Source: Rhodothermales bacterium (lineage in GTDB: Bacteria > Bacteroidota > Rhodothermia > Rhodothermales > Bin80). From it: a stretch of 47,379 nt of DNA. The position numbers and the translations under genes are program-made. The stretch covers positions 1 to 47,379 of the forward strand of contig JANQES010000033.1 of NCBI GenBank assembly GCA_028278205.1, written 5' to 3'. This document shows, piece by piece, positions 8,578-17,076 of the stretch; positions within the stretch are counted from its first letter, which is position 1; every line of letters begins with the position of its first letter. The notes under the pieces are model-generated. The model was not told the origin of the DNA. It did not search any database and saw only the letters and a program-made list of their open reading frames with translations.

Positions 8578-11500
8578 GAAGAGCCCTATCCAGCCTGCTA
8601 CAGAAGTTTAAAGCACCCACAGAGGCGGAAGAAGAGATGTACCATTTCGAACGGTTACCCACCATCGAGCACGCCAGTGAACTCGAAGATCTGGACGTGA
8701 TGCCGTCTTCGGTGATGCCCAATCACGAAGACGGCTCGCCCCAGACCGGACGCTACTCGTGCTCTTTCTGCGGCGTGGGCGACAGCGGCTTCCTCGTCCC
8801 CAAAAACGGCCAGGCCGCCGCCAAGACGCAGGCCGCTCCGTCGGAGGGCGAAGGCACCCTCCGCCTGACGGTGCGCGGCGAGGCCCTCGAACACGAAGCC
8901 GTGCTGCACGCCGATGGCCGGCTCGACGTACAGACCAGCGAGGCGCTAACCCCGCCCGGCGGCACCATCAAGGGCGAACTCGAAATCGGCGGCGCGGTGG
9001 GGGCCATCTCGGCGCGCGAGACGGGTCGCCAGACGGCGCCGGACGGCACGCTCGCGACGCAGCAGTTTGCGCTCTACCACAAGAGCACGCAGGTGACCGA
9101 AAAGGTCATGAAAGACACGATGCCCACGAAAGGCTGCGTCAAGCTCAAGCTTTCGATGATGCGGCAGCGGCCTGTCTTCCCCATTCACGCTGCCCCCAGC
9201 GCCCTCGACCGCGAACACAACCGCCGCTCCCCGATCTCGTACGAAGACGCCATCAACCGGCTGGCCGACCTGGTGCTGGAGCATCGCAATCCGGACGGGC
9301 GGACGCTCATCTATGCCAGCGGCCAGATCGATTACTTTACGATCTTCGCCATGCAAGAGGTCTTCCGCCTGCTCGGCGTGCGCAACCTCACCGGCAACGC
9401 CGAGCACTGCCTCAATGCCGGCGCCGTCCACAACGAGATCCTCACCGGCCAGGAAGGCCCGTTCCTGACCATCGAACAGAGCATCCACGGGCCGGGCCGT
9501 GTCTATATTTTTAATGGATGGAACGGCTTCGTCACCCACCCGCCCGCCTTCGCAGGCATCGCCCGGCGCGATGACTTCGACGCCTATTTGATCGAGGTGA
9601 TGGAGACGGAATCGGCCAAGATCGTGGCGAAAAAACTGGGCGACGAGCGCCAGCTGCTGATCCGGCCCCGCACCGACACGCACCTGGCCCTGGCCGTGGC
9701 GCACGAGGTGCTGACGAACCATCCCGGCGCCGTCGAAGACCGTTTCATCGAGCATTTTTCGGATAAAGAGTCGTTCGAGAAATACATCAATCTGGCGACG
9801 TCGGACCGATTCGAACCGCGCGCCGTCGCCGAGCGCATCGCGCCGGAGCCGGAGCTCGTCGAGCGGCTCCACAAGGGCATCCAGGGTCTGGCGGCCAGGC
9901 TGGTCGATCCGAACACCGTGCCCGTCAACATCCCGTCGGTGGGGCTTTCGCAGACCAGCGGCGTGGTGGCGCACTGCCTGTGGGGCAACCTCCTGGCGAT
10001 GGTCGGCAAGTACGGCCTCAAGCCGGACGGCACGCTCGCCGGCGGCACGCTGCGCATCCCCGGCCAGATCAACGCCGAGAGCGAGGTGCAGGGGCTCTCG
10101 CGCAAGTATTTCATGGGCCGCGTCCCCTTCACCGACCGCGCCGAGGCCGCCCGGCGAATGGGCCTGCCCGAAGACGCCTACGACCTCGCCTTCGAAGACG
10201 AGCCCCGCGCGGCGCTCGACTATTCGGAGGTCACACCCGGCGTGCGCGAACTGTTCATCTGCTTCGGCACGCAGTTCGAAGCCAACATGATGGAGCGCGA
10301 ACGCTGGGTGCGCAAGCTCCAAGACCCCGACGTCCGCCTCGTCGTCGTCGATCCCATCCCCGATCCGTTCACCCTCGAACACGCCGACCTGATCATCCCG
10401 TCGCCGCCGCACCCGGCTGTCACCAAGGTTTATCAAAACGGTGAGTGGAAGCTCTCGGTGTCGGTGGCGCAGAAGAAAGCCCCCGCCGAGACGCGCTCGG
10501 ATGCCACCATCATCTACGACATGATGGCCGAGATCGCGCTGCGTGTCGAGGAGGATTACGAAGTGGCCGAGGAAAACCCCGACCTCGTGGATCACGTCGA
10601 GTCGGGCTACCTGCACGAGCGGTTCGTAGATCCGGAAGAACACGAGTCCGGCGGGCTGCTTCGCCTCGACGGCGAGGTGAGCCGCCCGCAGCTCTGGGGA
10701 CGCATTCTGGATTACATGAGCGGCGGCAACGGCCCGCTCTACTGTCGCCCCGAACACGCCGACGGCACACCGATCCAGTGGGAGGAACTGCTCGAAGCCG
10801 GATCGATCATCTATGGCGGCGTCGGCACGAGCCGCTACGTGCTCGACTACAACCAGCCGGAGCGCTCGCCCTTCGGCGACATCTATCGCAATCCCGGCAA
10901 ATTCACGTTTTTCTTCCCGACCGAACACGACCTGAGCTTCCCCGACGGCATCATCATGAATTCGGGCCGTTCGCAACTCTCGGACGACCGCGAACTCATC
11001 CGGTTTGCCACGAGCACGTTCAACTCCGGCAAAGCCACGCCGGCCGTCGGGATGCCGGACGAGAACCCGCTGCACGTCTCGAAGATGCTGGCGGTCAAGC
11101 ACGGCTTCCGCACCGGCGACACCGCCCGCGTCACCAACCGCCTGACCGGCGCCTCGATGACGCTCCCGGTGGTCGTAACCGACCGCGTCAAGGGCGAATC
11201 GACCTACGTGAGTTTCCACAAGTCGAAGGCGCAGATCGAGAAAGGCAGCTACATCAACGCCGTCACCGAGCACGTGGGGCGGTGCCCATACAGCGGCCAG
11301 ACCACCGTCAAGGCGACGCAAATTCTGCTCGAACGCGTCGGTATGCCGGAGGCGAAAGCGCCGATGCCCGAGACCACGCGTGTCATCCGCCAGGCCTCCG
11401 AACGGCTGCCGCGCCCGGCCATGCCCGTCGATACGACGCTGCTCGACCCGAAGGCCGATATACCGGTCTGGCAGGGCCAGGCTTCGCGGCTGTTCGTGAC

Positions 11501-12557
11501 GGATATCTTCCAGGAAACGCACGACGTCTACACGTACCGTTTCCAGGGCAATCCGCTGGTGCGCTTCGTGTACTGGCCGGGGCAGTTTGCCACGCTGGTG
11601 CTCAACATCAACGGCAAAAAAGTCCTGCGCTCTTATACGATTTCCTCGACGCCGACGCGGCCTTATGTGCTGGAACTCACCGTCAAGCGCGTGCCGGGCG
11701 GCCTCGTCTCGAACTGGCTGGCCGATAACCTCCGGGTGGGCGACGAGATCCAGATCGCCGGGCCGAAGGGTAAGTTCTGCCTCGTGCCCGGCCAGATCCC
11801 GCAGAAGGTGCTCTTCCTCGGCGCCGGCAGCGGTCTCACGCCGTTGATGTCGATGGCGCGATGGCTCTGCGACGTCTCGGCCAACGTCGATGTCAAGTTC
11901 TTCAACGCCATCCGCAGCCCCAACGATTTCATCTTCGAGAAAGAGTTGGAGCACATGACGTCGCAGTACCGGATGTTCACGCCCATCTTCTGCGCCGCCA
12001 GCCGGGAGTCGGACCCAGGCTGGACGGGTCTGGAAGGACGCATCACCAAAGAGATCATCCAGGACATCGCGCCGGATCTGCACGAGCGCCACATCTACAT
12101 GTGCGGCCCGCAGGGCTTCATGGAGGCCGTCAAGGGCATGCTCAAGGAGTTGGATTTCGACCTGGCGAACCTCCACCTCGAAAGCTTCGGCGGCGTCCGC
12201 ACGGCCAGGGACAACAAAGCCACGCCGCCGCCGCCGATGATCCACCGCGTGCGGCCCCTGGCTCCGTCGGCTCCGGCTGTAGCCGCGCCCGAAGAAACCC
12301 ACGCCATCACCTTCGCCCAGTCAGACATCGAGATCGAAGGCGACGCCGAGCTTCCGCTGCTGGACCTGGCTGAGGAAAACGACATCGACCTCGACTACGG
12401 CTGCCGCTCCGGCAGTTGCGGCGACTGCCGCGCCCGCCTGCTCAAAGGCACCGTCGATCAGATGACCGACGAAGGCCTCACCGAGGACGAGATCGAAGCC
12501 GGCTACATCCTCACCTGCGTCGCGACGGCGACGTCGGATTGTACGCTGGATGCGTGA
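8571..12557 (+). CDS. Single-chain nitrate-reductase-like molybdopterin enzyme fused to flavin reductase and 2Fe-2S ferredoxin
   Basis: 1328 aa. Residues ~60-950 are a Mo-bis-MGD oxidoreductase related to NasA/FdhA. The N-terminal cluster site has C64-x2-C67-GVG, but the usual third Cys is Asp71, and C189 lies in the last-Cys region, so the 4Fe-4S site is incomplete or altered. C280 (NAEHCLNAG) is the likely Mo ligand. Residues ~970-1200 are a ferredoxin-NADP-reductase-like module with RSYTIS (flavin), GAGSGLTPLMS and MCGPQGF (NAD(P)). The C-terminus (~1260-1328) is a plant-type 2Fe-2S ferredoxin, C-x4-C-x2-C plus a late Cys. The chain could pass electrons from NAD(P)H through flavin and 2Fe-2S to the Mo site. 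Nitrate as substrate is inferred mainly from the adjacent NarK. It has no signal peptide, so it is cytosolic. Confidence 0.85.
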   Translation: MLRRALSSLLQKFKAPTEAEEEMYHFERLPTIEHASELEDLDVMPSSVMPNHEDGSPQTGRYSCSFCGVGDSGFLVPKNGQAAAKTQAAPSEGEGTLRLTVRGEALEHEAVLHADGRLDVQTSEALTPPGGTIKGELEIGGAVGAISARETGRQTAPDGTLATQQFALYHKSTQVTEKVMKDTMPTKGCVKLKLSMMRQRPVFPIHAAPSALDREHNRRSPISYEDAINRLADLVLEHRNPDGRTLIYASGQIDYFTIFAMQEVFRLLGVRNLTGNAEHCLNAGAVHNEILTGQEGPFLTIEQSIHGPGRVYIFNGWNGFVTHPPAFAGIARRDDFDAYLIEVMETESAKIVAKKLGDERQLLIRPRTDTHLALAVAHEVLTNHPGAVEDRFIEHFSDKESFEKYINLATSDRFEPRAVAERIAPEPELVERLHKGIQGLAARLVDPNTVPVNIPSVGLSQTSGVVAHCLWGNLLAMVGKYGLKPDGTLAGGTLRIPGQINAESEVQGLSRKYFMGRVPFTDRAEAARRMGLPEDAYDLAFEDEPRAALDYSEVTPGVRELFICFGTQFEANMMERERWVRKLQDPDVRLVVVDPIPDPFTLEHADLIIPSPPHPAVTKVYQNGEWKLSVSVAQKKAPAETRSDATIIYDMMAEIALRVEEDYEVAEENPDLVDHVESGYLHERFVDPEEHESGGLLRLDGEVSRPQLWGRILDYMSGGNGPLYCRPEHADGTPIQWEELLEAGSIIYGGVGTSRYVLDYNQPERSPFGDIYRNPGKFTFFFPTEHDLSFPDGIIMNSGRSQLSDDRELIRFATSTFNSGKATPAVGMPDENPLHVSKMLAVKHGFRTGDTARVTNRLTGASMTLPVVVTDRVKGESTYVSFHKSKAQIEKGSYINAVTEHVGRCPYSGQTTVKATQILLERVGMPEAKAPMPETTRVIRQASERLPRPAMPVDTTLLDPKADIPVWQGQASRLFVTDIFQETHDVYTYRFQGNPLVRFVYWPGQFATLVLNINGKKVLRSYTISSTPTRPYVLELTVKRVPGGLVSNWLADNLRVGDEIQIAGPKGKFCLVPGQIPQKVLFLGAGSGLTPLMSMARWLCDVSANVDVKFFNAIRSPNDFIFEKELEHMTSQYRMFTPIFCAASRESDPGWTGLEGRITKEIIQDIAPDLHERHIYMCGPQGFMEAVKGMLKELDFDLANLHLESFGGVRTARDNKATPPPPMIHRVRPLAPSAPAVAAPEETHAITFAQSDIEIEGDAELPLLDLAEENDIDLDYGCRSGSCGDCRARLLKGTVDQMTDEGLTEDEIEAGYILTCVATATSDCTLDA

Positions 12558-12583
12558 TGTCGATTTGATGAGATGAGGGCTTG

Positions 12584-12616
12584 AGGTCCCCGGCTCTTCA
12601 AAAGTGCCGGGGACCT
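12584..12616. terminator. Hairpin between convergent genes
   Basis: AGGTCCCCGGC and its exact reverse complement form an 11-bp GC-rich stem with an 11-base loop, 27 bases after the reductase stop. There is no strong T-run on either side, so it may act as a bidirectional mRNA-end structure rather than a classical intrinsic terminator. Confidence 0.55.
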
Positions 12617-12698
12617 GCTATTAACGAGCGCCATGCCACCCCCAGGGAGTCTTGGTACGGTCCCCTGGCGACCGCCGCATCAACCCCTTTGAGTTTGT

Positions 12699-14000
12699 TC
12701 AATCGGCTCCCTGGAACCCTTTCATCCCCATATAATCTTTGATCGATTTGCAGTACTCCTCCATGCCCAACAGCAGTTCAAGTTGCATCAAGGTTTCCTC
12801 TGTTTGGCCTGGGTCATGAACGAGATCGAGCCCCACGAACCGACTTTCATTATCTTCAAGCCGTCCATATACCGATCTGAAAAAGTAGGTGGCTTTCCCA
12901 TCGGGTTTGACACAGAGGACTACATTGTGCGGAAAAACCTCCCTGAAATACATTTCATTGCCAAACACGACGGTGTTGAGGCCTTCCTCGTGCTTTTCTT
13001 GTAAACTGAGATGGTGTCGTAGGATGCTCTTCTGGGCATCAGTAAGGCCGGCATAGGCCTCGCCTATGACGAAGACGCGCGTTATACTCACCCCTTTTTC
13101 TAACGCCTCAACGTTGCATCGAAGGAATTCGTGGAGATTATCGAGCACCTCTCCTTCCCAAAAATTCAGTTGCGTCGTGACGAAATAGTGATAGCCCGAG
13201 GTTAGCGACTTGAGGATATTTTTATACTGCCTCTGTATGTCTTCGCGCCGTAGCGACCAGATGGTTAAGGGGTCGTTGCCGACGAGCTTGATATAATCCA
13301 GGGACGTACGCTCAAGATAATTCTTGAAAAAGAAGAAGAGCGGCTCATTGTCTCGAATCGCAAGCATACCACGGCTAATATCCCGCATCATCGCGATGAT
13401 GTGTCTGTCTTGAATTTTTTCCAGACAGGTGTATAGCTGGGAGTAATTTTCTAGACGCTTCGTGAGCCCATTGATGGTGCGTTCTACGGCCTGGTTATGT
13501 TCTTGCACATCGGTATGAACACGCTGGATGAAACGGTTGATGGTCTCAATATTTTGACGATTCTCCTGTTCATCACTTTTTATCGTCTGGATTATGGCGG
13601 CAACGGCCTCCATGTTCTGACGACTCTCTGATCTATCATGCCCGAGCGCCTGGACTTCGTGGGCAAGGATCTCAATAGGCTTTGTGTGCTCGGCGAGCGT
13701 GTCATAACGGCCAAGGAGTTCACGATAACTTTCATGGAGACGCACCCCGATGGCCATCCCGATACCGCCGCCCCACGCAAGCAGCGTTACGGCTGTCGAA
13801 GCAATAATTGTCGTTACCGTGTCTGCCGCCGGAAAGAAGATGCTAAATACTATTCCAAATACTATGGGGACGAAAACCAGGATCGACGCCCAGGTAAGCT
13901 CGCGTTCTTTCCAGCGTTCAAAAATGCGAATGTACTGAGCCCTTTTTTTTTGTGGAGAGATTTCTTTCTCGGGTTCGAGAGCCAGATCGCGTTGTGTCAT
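12699..14000 (-). CDS. Two-helix membrane protein with coiled coil and PLD/sensor-like C-terminal domain, function unknown
   Basis: 433 aa. A charged N-terminus (~1-35) precedes two membrane helices (~36-60 and ~63-88). A long polar helical region with heptad character follows (~95-190). Residues ~280-420 form an alpha/beta domain with WEGE, ITRVFVIGE, NTVVFGNE and NVVLCVKPDG. The W-E-x-E ... TRVF pattern matches the C-terminal half of the protein at 163-1110. The topology suggests a membrane-anchored sensor or effector with its large part in the cytoplasm. It is AT-richer than the flanking core genes and lies 107 bases downstream of the gene at 14108-14611 on the same strand, so the two may form an operon. 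I do not recognise a named family. Confidence 0.7.
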   Translation of the reverse strand: MTQRDLALEPEKEISPQKKRAQYIRIFERWKERELTWASILVFVPIVFGIVFSIFFPAADTVTTIIASTAVTLLAWGGGIGMAIGVRLHESYRELLGRYDTLAEHTKPIEILAHEVQALGHDRSESRQNMEAVAAIIQTIKSDEQENRQNIETINRFIQRVHTDVQEHNQAVERTINGLTKRLENYSQLYTCLEKIQDRHIIAMMRDISRGMLAIRDNEPLFFFFKNYLERTSLDYIKLVGNDPLTIWSLRREDIQRQYKNILKSLTSGYHYFVTTQLNFWEGEVLDNLHEFLRCNVEALEKGVSITRVFVIGEAYAGLTDAQKSILRHHLSLQEKHEEGLNTVVFGNEMYFREVFPHNVVLCVKPDGKATYFFRSVYGRLEDNESRFVGLDLVHDPGQTEETLMQLELLLGMEEYCKSIKDYMGMKGFQGAD

Positions 14001-14107
14001 GGTCTCACATGGTTATGTGACGCCTTCCGCTCTGACGACGACACACTACCGCTCACGCGTTCTTACCCTGAAAACCCTCGCGTTTAGACGATGCAGGGTC
14101 GTACGGA

Positions 14108-14611
14108 TTAGCCGAGCGCTTGTGCTGATTCTTCGCCGCTGTCGAGAGTCTGGATGTATTCAGTCATCAAGGTGTGGATACTTTCTATTCCGAGTGCCTG
14201 ATCGCCATTATTGAATCTCCTGGCTGCCTCTCGCACGGCACTTACGGTCTCTTGGATAGCGCTCCCGACCCCTATGGCGACCTCATATAAAATCACGGCT
14301 CCGTTGCGCGCGAAAAGTCCGAGCGCCTTCTCTCGGTCTGGAGATTGACGATGAAAAACATCAGGCTGTTTTCCTTCGGCGATGTCGTCCAGAGCATCAA
14401 GAAAAAGCGTCATATCGTTTCCGGAGGCTCTCTTGCCGTTTAAATAATTGCGGGTGCTCAATGGTCTCGGCGGGTTCGGGGGAAGGATATATTCCATGGT
14501 CCTCTCGCCAAGCGTATCAAGAAAAACTTGAACGGCTTCTATAAGTCGTTGCGGGGGTCTGTGCGGCCCTTCGCACGTTTCTGCCTTCGTACCTTTTGCT
14601 CTATTTCGCAT
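14108..14611 (-). CDS. Small protein of unknown function with HTH-like N-terminal motif
   Basis: 167 aa, no signal peptide or membrane helix. Residues ~22-80 contain YILPPNPPRPLSTRNYLNGK, which resembles the P-x-P-x-x-R-x-L-T-R-x(3)-G-K motif at the start of the protein at 163-1110. The C-terminal half is helical (~95-160, rich in A/E/R), suited to oligomerisation. A GGGAGGT ribosome site lies 11-17 bases upstream of the ATG. It is followed on the same strand by the two-helix membrane protein, giving a pair whose parts mirror the two halves of the first gene in the window. AT-richer codon use suggests acquired DNA. A regulatory role is only an inference from the motif. Confidence 0.65.
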   Translation of the reverse strand: MRNRAKGTKAETCEGPHRPPQRLIEAVQVFLDTLGERTMEYILPPNPPRPLSTRNYLNGKRASGNDMTLFLDALDDIAEGKQPDVFHRQSPDREKALGLFARNGAVILYEVAIGVGSAIQETVSAVREAARRFNNGDQALGIESIHTLMTEYIQTLDSGEESAQALG

Positions 14612-14628
14612 TGTTTAGCTTACCTCCC

Positions 14629-14657
14629 AGTATAACAGCCAGAATCAACGTTTGCAA
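14629..14657 (-). promoter_or_regulatory. Candidate promoter for the 14611-12699 gene pair
   Basis: On the minus strand TTGCAA (14652-14657) and TATACT (14629-14634) are spaced by 17 bases, a good -35/-10 arrangement. The expected transcript start would lie in or next to the GGGAGGT ribosome site, which is unusually close, so the call is tentative. Confidence 0.3.
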
Positions 14658-14809
14658 GATCCACACGATAGGAAACCCGTTGGTTTATCGTTTCCCGAAC
14701 CTGTCCCTTAAATACCCAGGGCTGGATGCAAGCAGTAGTATAGTAGACGTCTGGCCGTGCAACTCCCACCGTCCCGCTTCGATATGATGATGGGGTTGCC
14801 GAATCTCGC

Positions 14810-14849
14810 CCATCTGCGTCCATCCGCGCCCATCCTCACCCATCTGTGG
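14810..14849 (+). repeat. Decamer-type repeat CATCTGCGTC/CATCCGCGCC
   Basis: Four tandem units of about 10 bases beginning CATCTGCGTC, CATCCGCGCC, CATCCTCACC and CATCTGTGG lie just before the hydrolase start codon. A related pair (ATCCGTGTTA, ATCCGTGTG) lies before the Hsp70 gene at 19947, and ATCCGCG units flank 22816-22947. The rest of the gap 14612-14854 shows nothing else beyond the candidate promoter. Confidence 0.6.
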
Positions 14850-14854
14850 TTGCC

Positions 14855-15541
14855 ATGAACAAACAGAAATGCCTCTCTATCACATTATTCGCCGTAACGT
14901 CGCTCAGCGGCGCATTCAGGGTGCCCTGTGCGGCGCAAGACTACGCCGTCACGCGGCACAACGTCACGTTCGAGAGCCGGGGGACGACGCTGGCCGGGAC
15001 GCTCTGGCTGCCCGACAAGCGCGGCCCGCATCCGGCCATCGTCACCGTCCACGGCTCCGGGCGGACGACGCGCAACGACCCCTACCAGCGGCAGACCGCC
15101 GAGCATTTCTCCAAACGCGGCGTGGCGGTGCTCTCGTTCGACAAGCGTGGCACGGGCCAATCTGAAGGCACCTACGCCGGCAGCTACAGCAGTTCGATGG
15201 TCATCTATGCGATGGATGCGCTCGCAGCGGTGGCGCATCTCAAAACACGCGACGACATCGATGGCGGGCAGATCGGGCTCTGGGGCACCAGCCAGGCCGG
15301 GTGGATCATCCCCATCGCCGCCACCGTCGTGCGGGGCGACATCGCCTTCACGATCATCGTCTCCGGCCCCACCGTCAGCATCGCCGAGGAGAACTACTAC
15401 AGCGAACTCACCGGCGACGACCCGATGAAACCCACCAACCTGTCGCGCGCGGAGATCTCGCGCCGTCTCAAAACCATCGACGGTTACTTCGAGGCGATGG
15501 ATACGTGGTTGTTCGGGCATGCCGGCGTGAAGGTGCCTTGA
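14855..15541 (+). pseudogene. C-terminally truncated secreted alpha/beta hydrolase
   Basis: 228 aa from the ATG at 14855; a GTG at 14846 is inside the decamer repeat and is less likely. Residues 1-~27 look like a signal peptide (hydrophobic run, then PCAAQD). The hydrolase core shows VTVHGSGRTTRND (oxyanion-hole region), DKRGTGQSEG and the nucleophile elbow GTSQAG. The chain then breaks off after YFEAMDTWLFGHAG. Family members of this kind continue for ~100 or more residues with the catalytic Asp and His, and neither is present. A heptamer-built inverted repeat starts 10 bases after the stop, marking the likely deletion point. The product probably cannot complete a Ser-Asp-His triad. Confidence 0.7.
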
Positions 15542-15550
15542 GGTGGTTTT

Positions 15551-15619
15551 GCGTACTGCGTACTTCGTATTGCGTATTTGTTTTGAAAGGCTCCCTTACG
15601 CAATACGAAGTACGCAGTA
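15551..15619. repeat. Heptamer-built inverted repeat (TACTGCG/TACTTCG family), copy 3
   Basis: The left arm (15551-15576) contains TACTGCG, TACTTCG, TATTGCG in register, and the right arm (15597-15619) is its exact reverse complement over about 23 bases, with a ~20-base spacer. It lies between the truncated hydrolase and the NADAR gene and is the cleanest copy of the family in the window. Confidence 0.9.
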
Positions 15620-15653
15620 TGATCCCCTTTTGAATCAGCAATACGTTGTTTTC

Positions 15654-16103
15654 ATGCCCATATACTTCTATTCTCAGATCGACGAACACGCCTATCTGTC
15701 CAACTTCTCGCCCCACGGCTTTGAACTCGACGGCGTGTACTGGCCGACTGTCGAGCACTATTTTCAGGCGCAGAAATTTGCCGGTCATGATCACGCAGAG
15801 CACATCCGCCGGGCGCGTACGCCCAAAGAAGCCAAGCGCCTCGGACGGAGCCGCGCCCATCCGCTGCGGCCCGATTGGGAAACCGTCAAAGACGACGTGA
15901 TGCACCGCGCCATACAGCGCAAGTTCGAGACGCATGCCGACCTCCGCGAACGACTCCTGGCTACCGGCGATGAGACCCTCATCGAGAACGCCCGCCATGA
16001 TTACTACTGGGGATGCGGCGCTGACGGATCCGGCCTGAACCGCCTTGGAACGATCTTGATGGAGATCCGGGCGGCATTGCGAGAACAGAATGAATTTCTG
16101 TAA
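15654..16103 (+). CDS. NADAR domain protein (YbiA-like)
   Basis: 149 aa. NADAR proteins are small cytosolic hydrolases; characterised members cleave N-glycosidic bonds in riboflavin-pathway intermediates or ADP-ribosylated targets. The whole chain is one domain: YLSNFSPHGFELDG, then WPTVEHYFQAQKF with the conserved Glu, then KEAKRLGR, then the end motif YYWGCGADGSGLNRLG. The open frame extends 37 codons upstream to 15543, but that part simply translates the inverted repeat, so the ATG at 15654 is the true start. Length matches the family. No riboflavin gene is nearby, so a stand-alone housekeeping or damage-repair role is most likely. Confidence 0.9.
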   Translation: MPIYFYSQIDEHAYLSNFSPHGFELDGVYWPTVEHYFQAQKFAGHDHAEHIRRARTPKEAKRLGRSRAHPLRPDWETVKDDVMHRAIQRKFETHADLRERLLATGDETLIENARHDYYWGCGADGSGLNRLGTILMEIRAALREQNEFL

Positions 16104-16181
16104 CCAATCGCGCAATATTTGGTAAAAGCCCGGCTTCGAAGTAATTTTTCACCGTTTTTAACCAAAAAACGGGAATTCACC

Positions 16182-16832
16182 ATGCAAGGAAAACAAGGTT
16201 TTGCGATACAGACGCTCGTCGTCGCGCTCGTGCTCAACGGCATCTTGCTGGCGGTGGTTTACTTCGTCGGCGGCGCTTTCGTCACGTTCGGCGTGGGCTT
16301 GTTGATCACGCTGTTGCTCTGGTTCGGCGTGCAATCCATCGGCAAGCGATTCATCGAGGGCGCGACGGCGGCCCAGGCGCCTGCCGTGGCCGCCAAAGAA
16401 CCGGCGGCGCTGCCGCCGCAACCCCCGGCGCCGCCCCCGCCGCCGTCCGAGGCGTCGGCCATCCAGATCCTCTCGATCTTGCAACGCAAAGGCCGGCTGA
16501 TCGACTTTCTGCAAGAAGACCTGAGCGCGTATCAGGACGCCCAGATCGGCGCGGCGGTGCGTCAGATCCAGCAGGACTCGAAGGAAGCACTGGCCGAATA
16601 CATCACGCTGGAGCCTATCTACCAGGAAGCCGAAGGCAGCCCCATCACCGTAGCGCCCGGCTTCGACGCCAACGCCGTCCGCCTGACCGGCAACATCACC
16701 GGCGACCCGCCGTTTAAAGGCGCGCTTCGCCATCGGGGCTGGCGCGTGGCCAGGGTGGATCTGCCGAAACAGACACCTGCGCAGCAAAAAGAACGCATCG
16801 TCGCCGCTGCCGAGGTGGAGGTGGGAGGCTGA
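16182..16832 (+). CDS. DUF2760 membrane protein
   Basis: 216 aa from the ATG at 16182; an upstream start at 16119 is less convincing. Two membrane helices (~8-28 and ~32-52) are followed by a Pro/Ala-rich linker (PPQPPAPPPPP, ~78-90). The conserved DUF2760 region is ~95-200: ILQRKGRLIDFLQEDLSAY, AVRQI, then ITLEPIYQEAEG, VRLTGNITGDPPF and LRHRGWR. The function is unknown. In many genomes this family sits next to divergent Hsp70 genes, as here: the Hsp70 at 17077 follows after a large hairpin. It may anchor or assist those chaperones at the membrane (inference from context). Confidence 0.88.
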   Translation: MQGKQGFAIQTLVVALVLNGILLAVVYFVGGAFVTFGVGLLITLLLWFGVQSIGKRFIEGATAAQAPAVAAKEPAALPPQPPAPPPPPSEASAIQILSILQRKGRLIDFLQEDLSAYQDAQIGAAVRQIQQDSKEALAEYITLEPIYQEAEGSPITVAPGFDANAVRLTGNITGDPPFKGALRHRGWRVARVDLPKQTPAQQKERIVAAAEVEVGG

Positions 16833-17008
16833 GGGGTCATTTGGCTCGCTGGCGCTCGCCGTCATATGCTTCGCGTCATTTTGCTCGCTTCGCTCGCGTC
16901 ATTTATTGTCTTGATCGAACTTGACAATAAATGACGCGAGCGAAGCGAGCTATTGACAACGACCGCAGGAAGTAAATGACAGTGAGCGCCAGCGAACCAA
17001 ATGACCCC
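16833..17008. repeat. Large nested inverted repeat
   Basis: Outer arms at 16833-16857 and 16984-17008 match over 25 bases with one mismatch. Inner arms at 16883-16910 and 16923-16950 are exact reverse complements over 28 bases, with a 12-base loop. Words such as GCTCGCT and CGTCATT recur inside the arms. It begins at the stop codon of the DUF2760 gene. If transcribed, it would fold into a very stable RNA between the two genes. Confidence 0.9.
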
Positions 17009-17076
17009 ACCAAAACGGCCTCCACGTCATAAAAACTGATAATGCATCGCGAAAAGAAATCGCCAGGAGGACAACC

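Noticed and set aside
15543..15653. N-terminal extension of the NADAR gene
   Set aside because: It only translates the heptamer inverted repeat, and the family domain begins right at the ATG at 15654.
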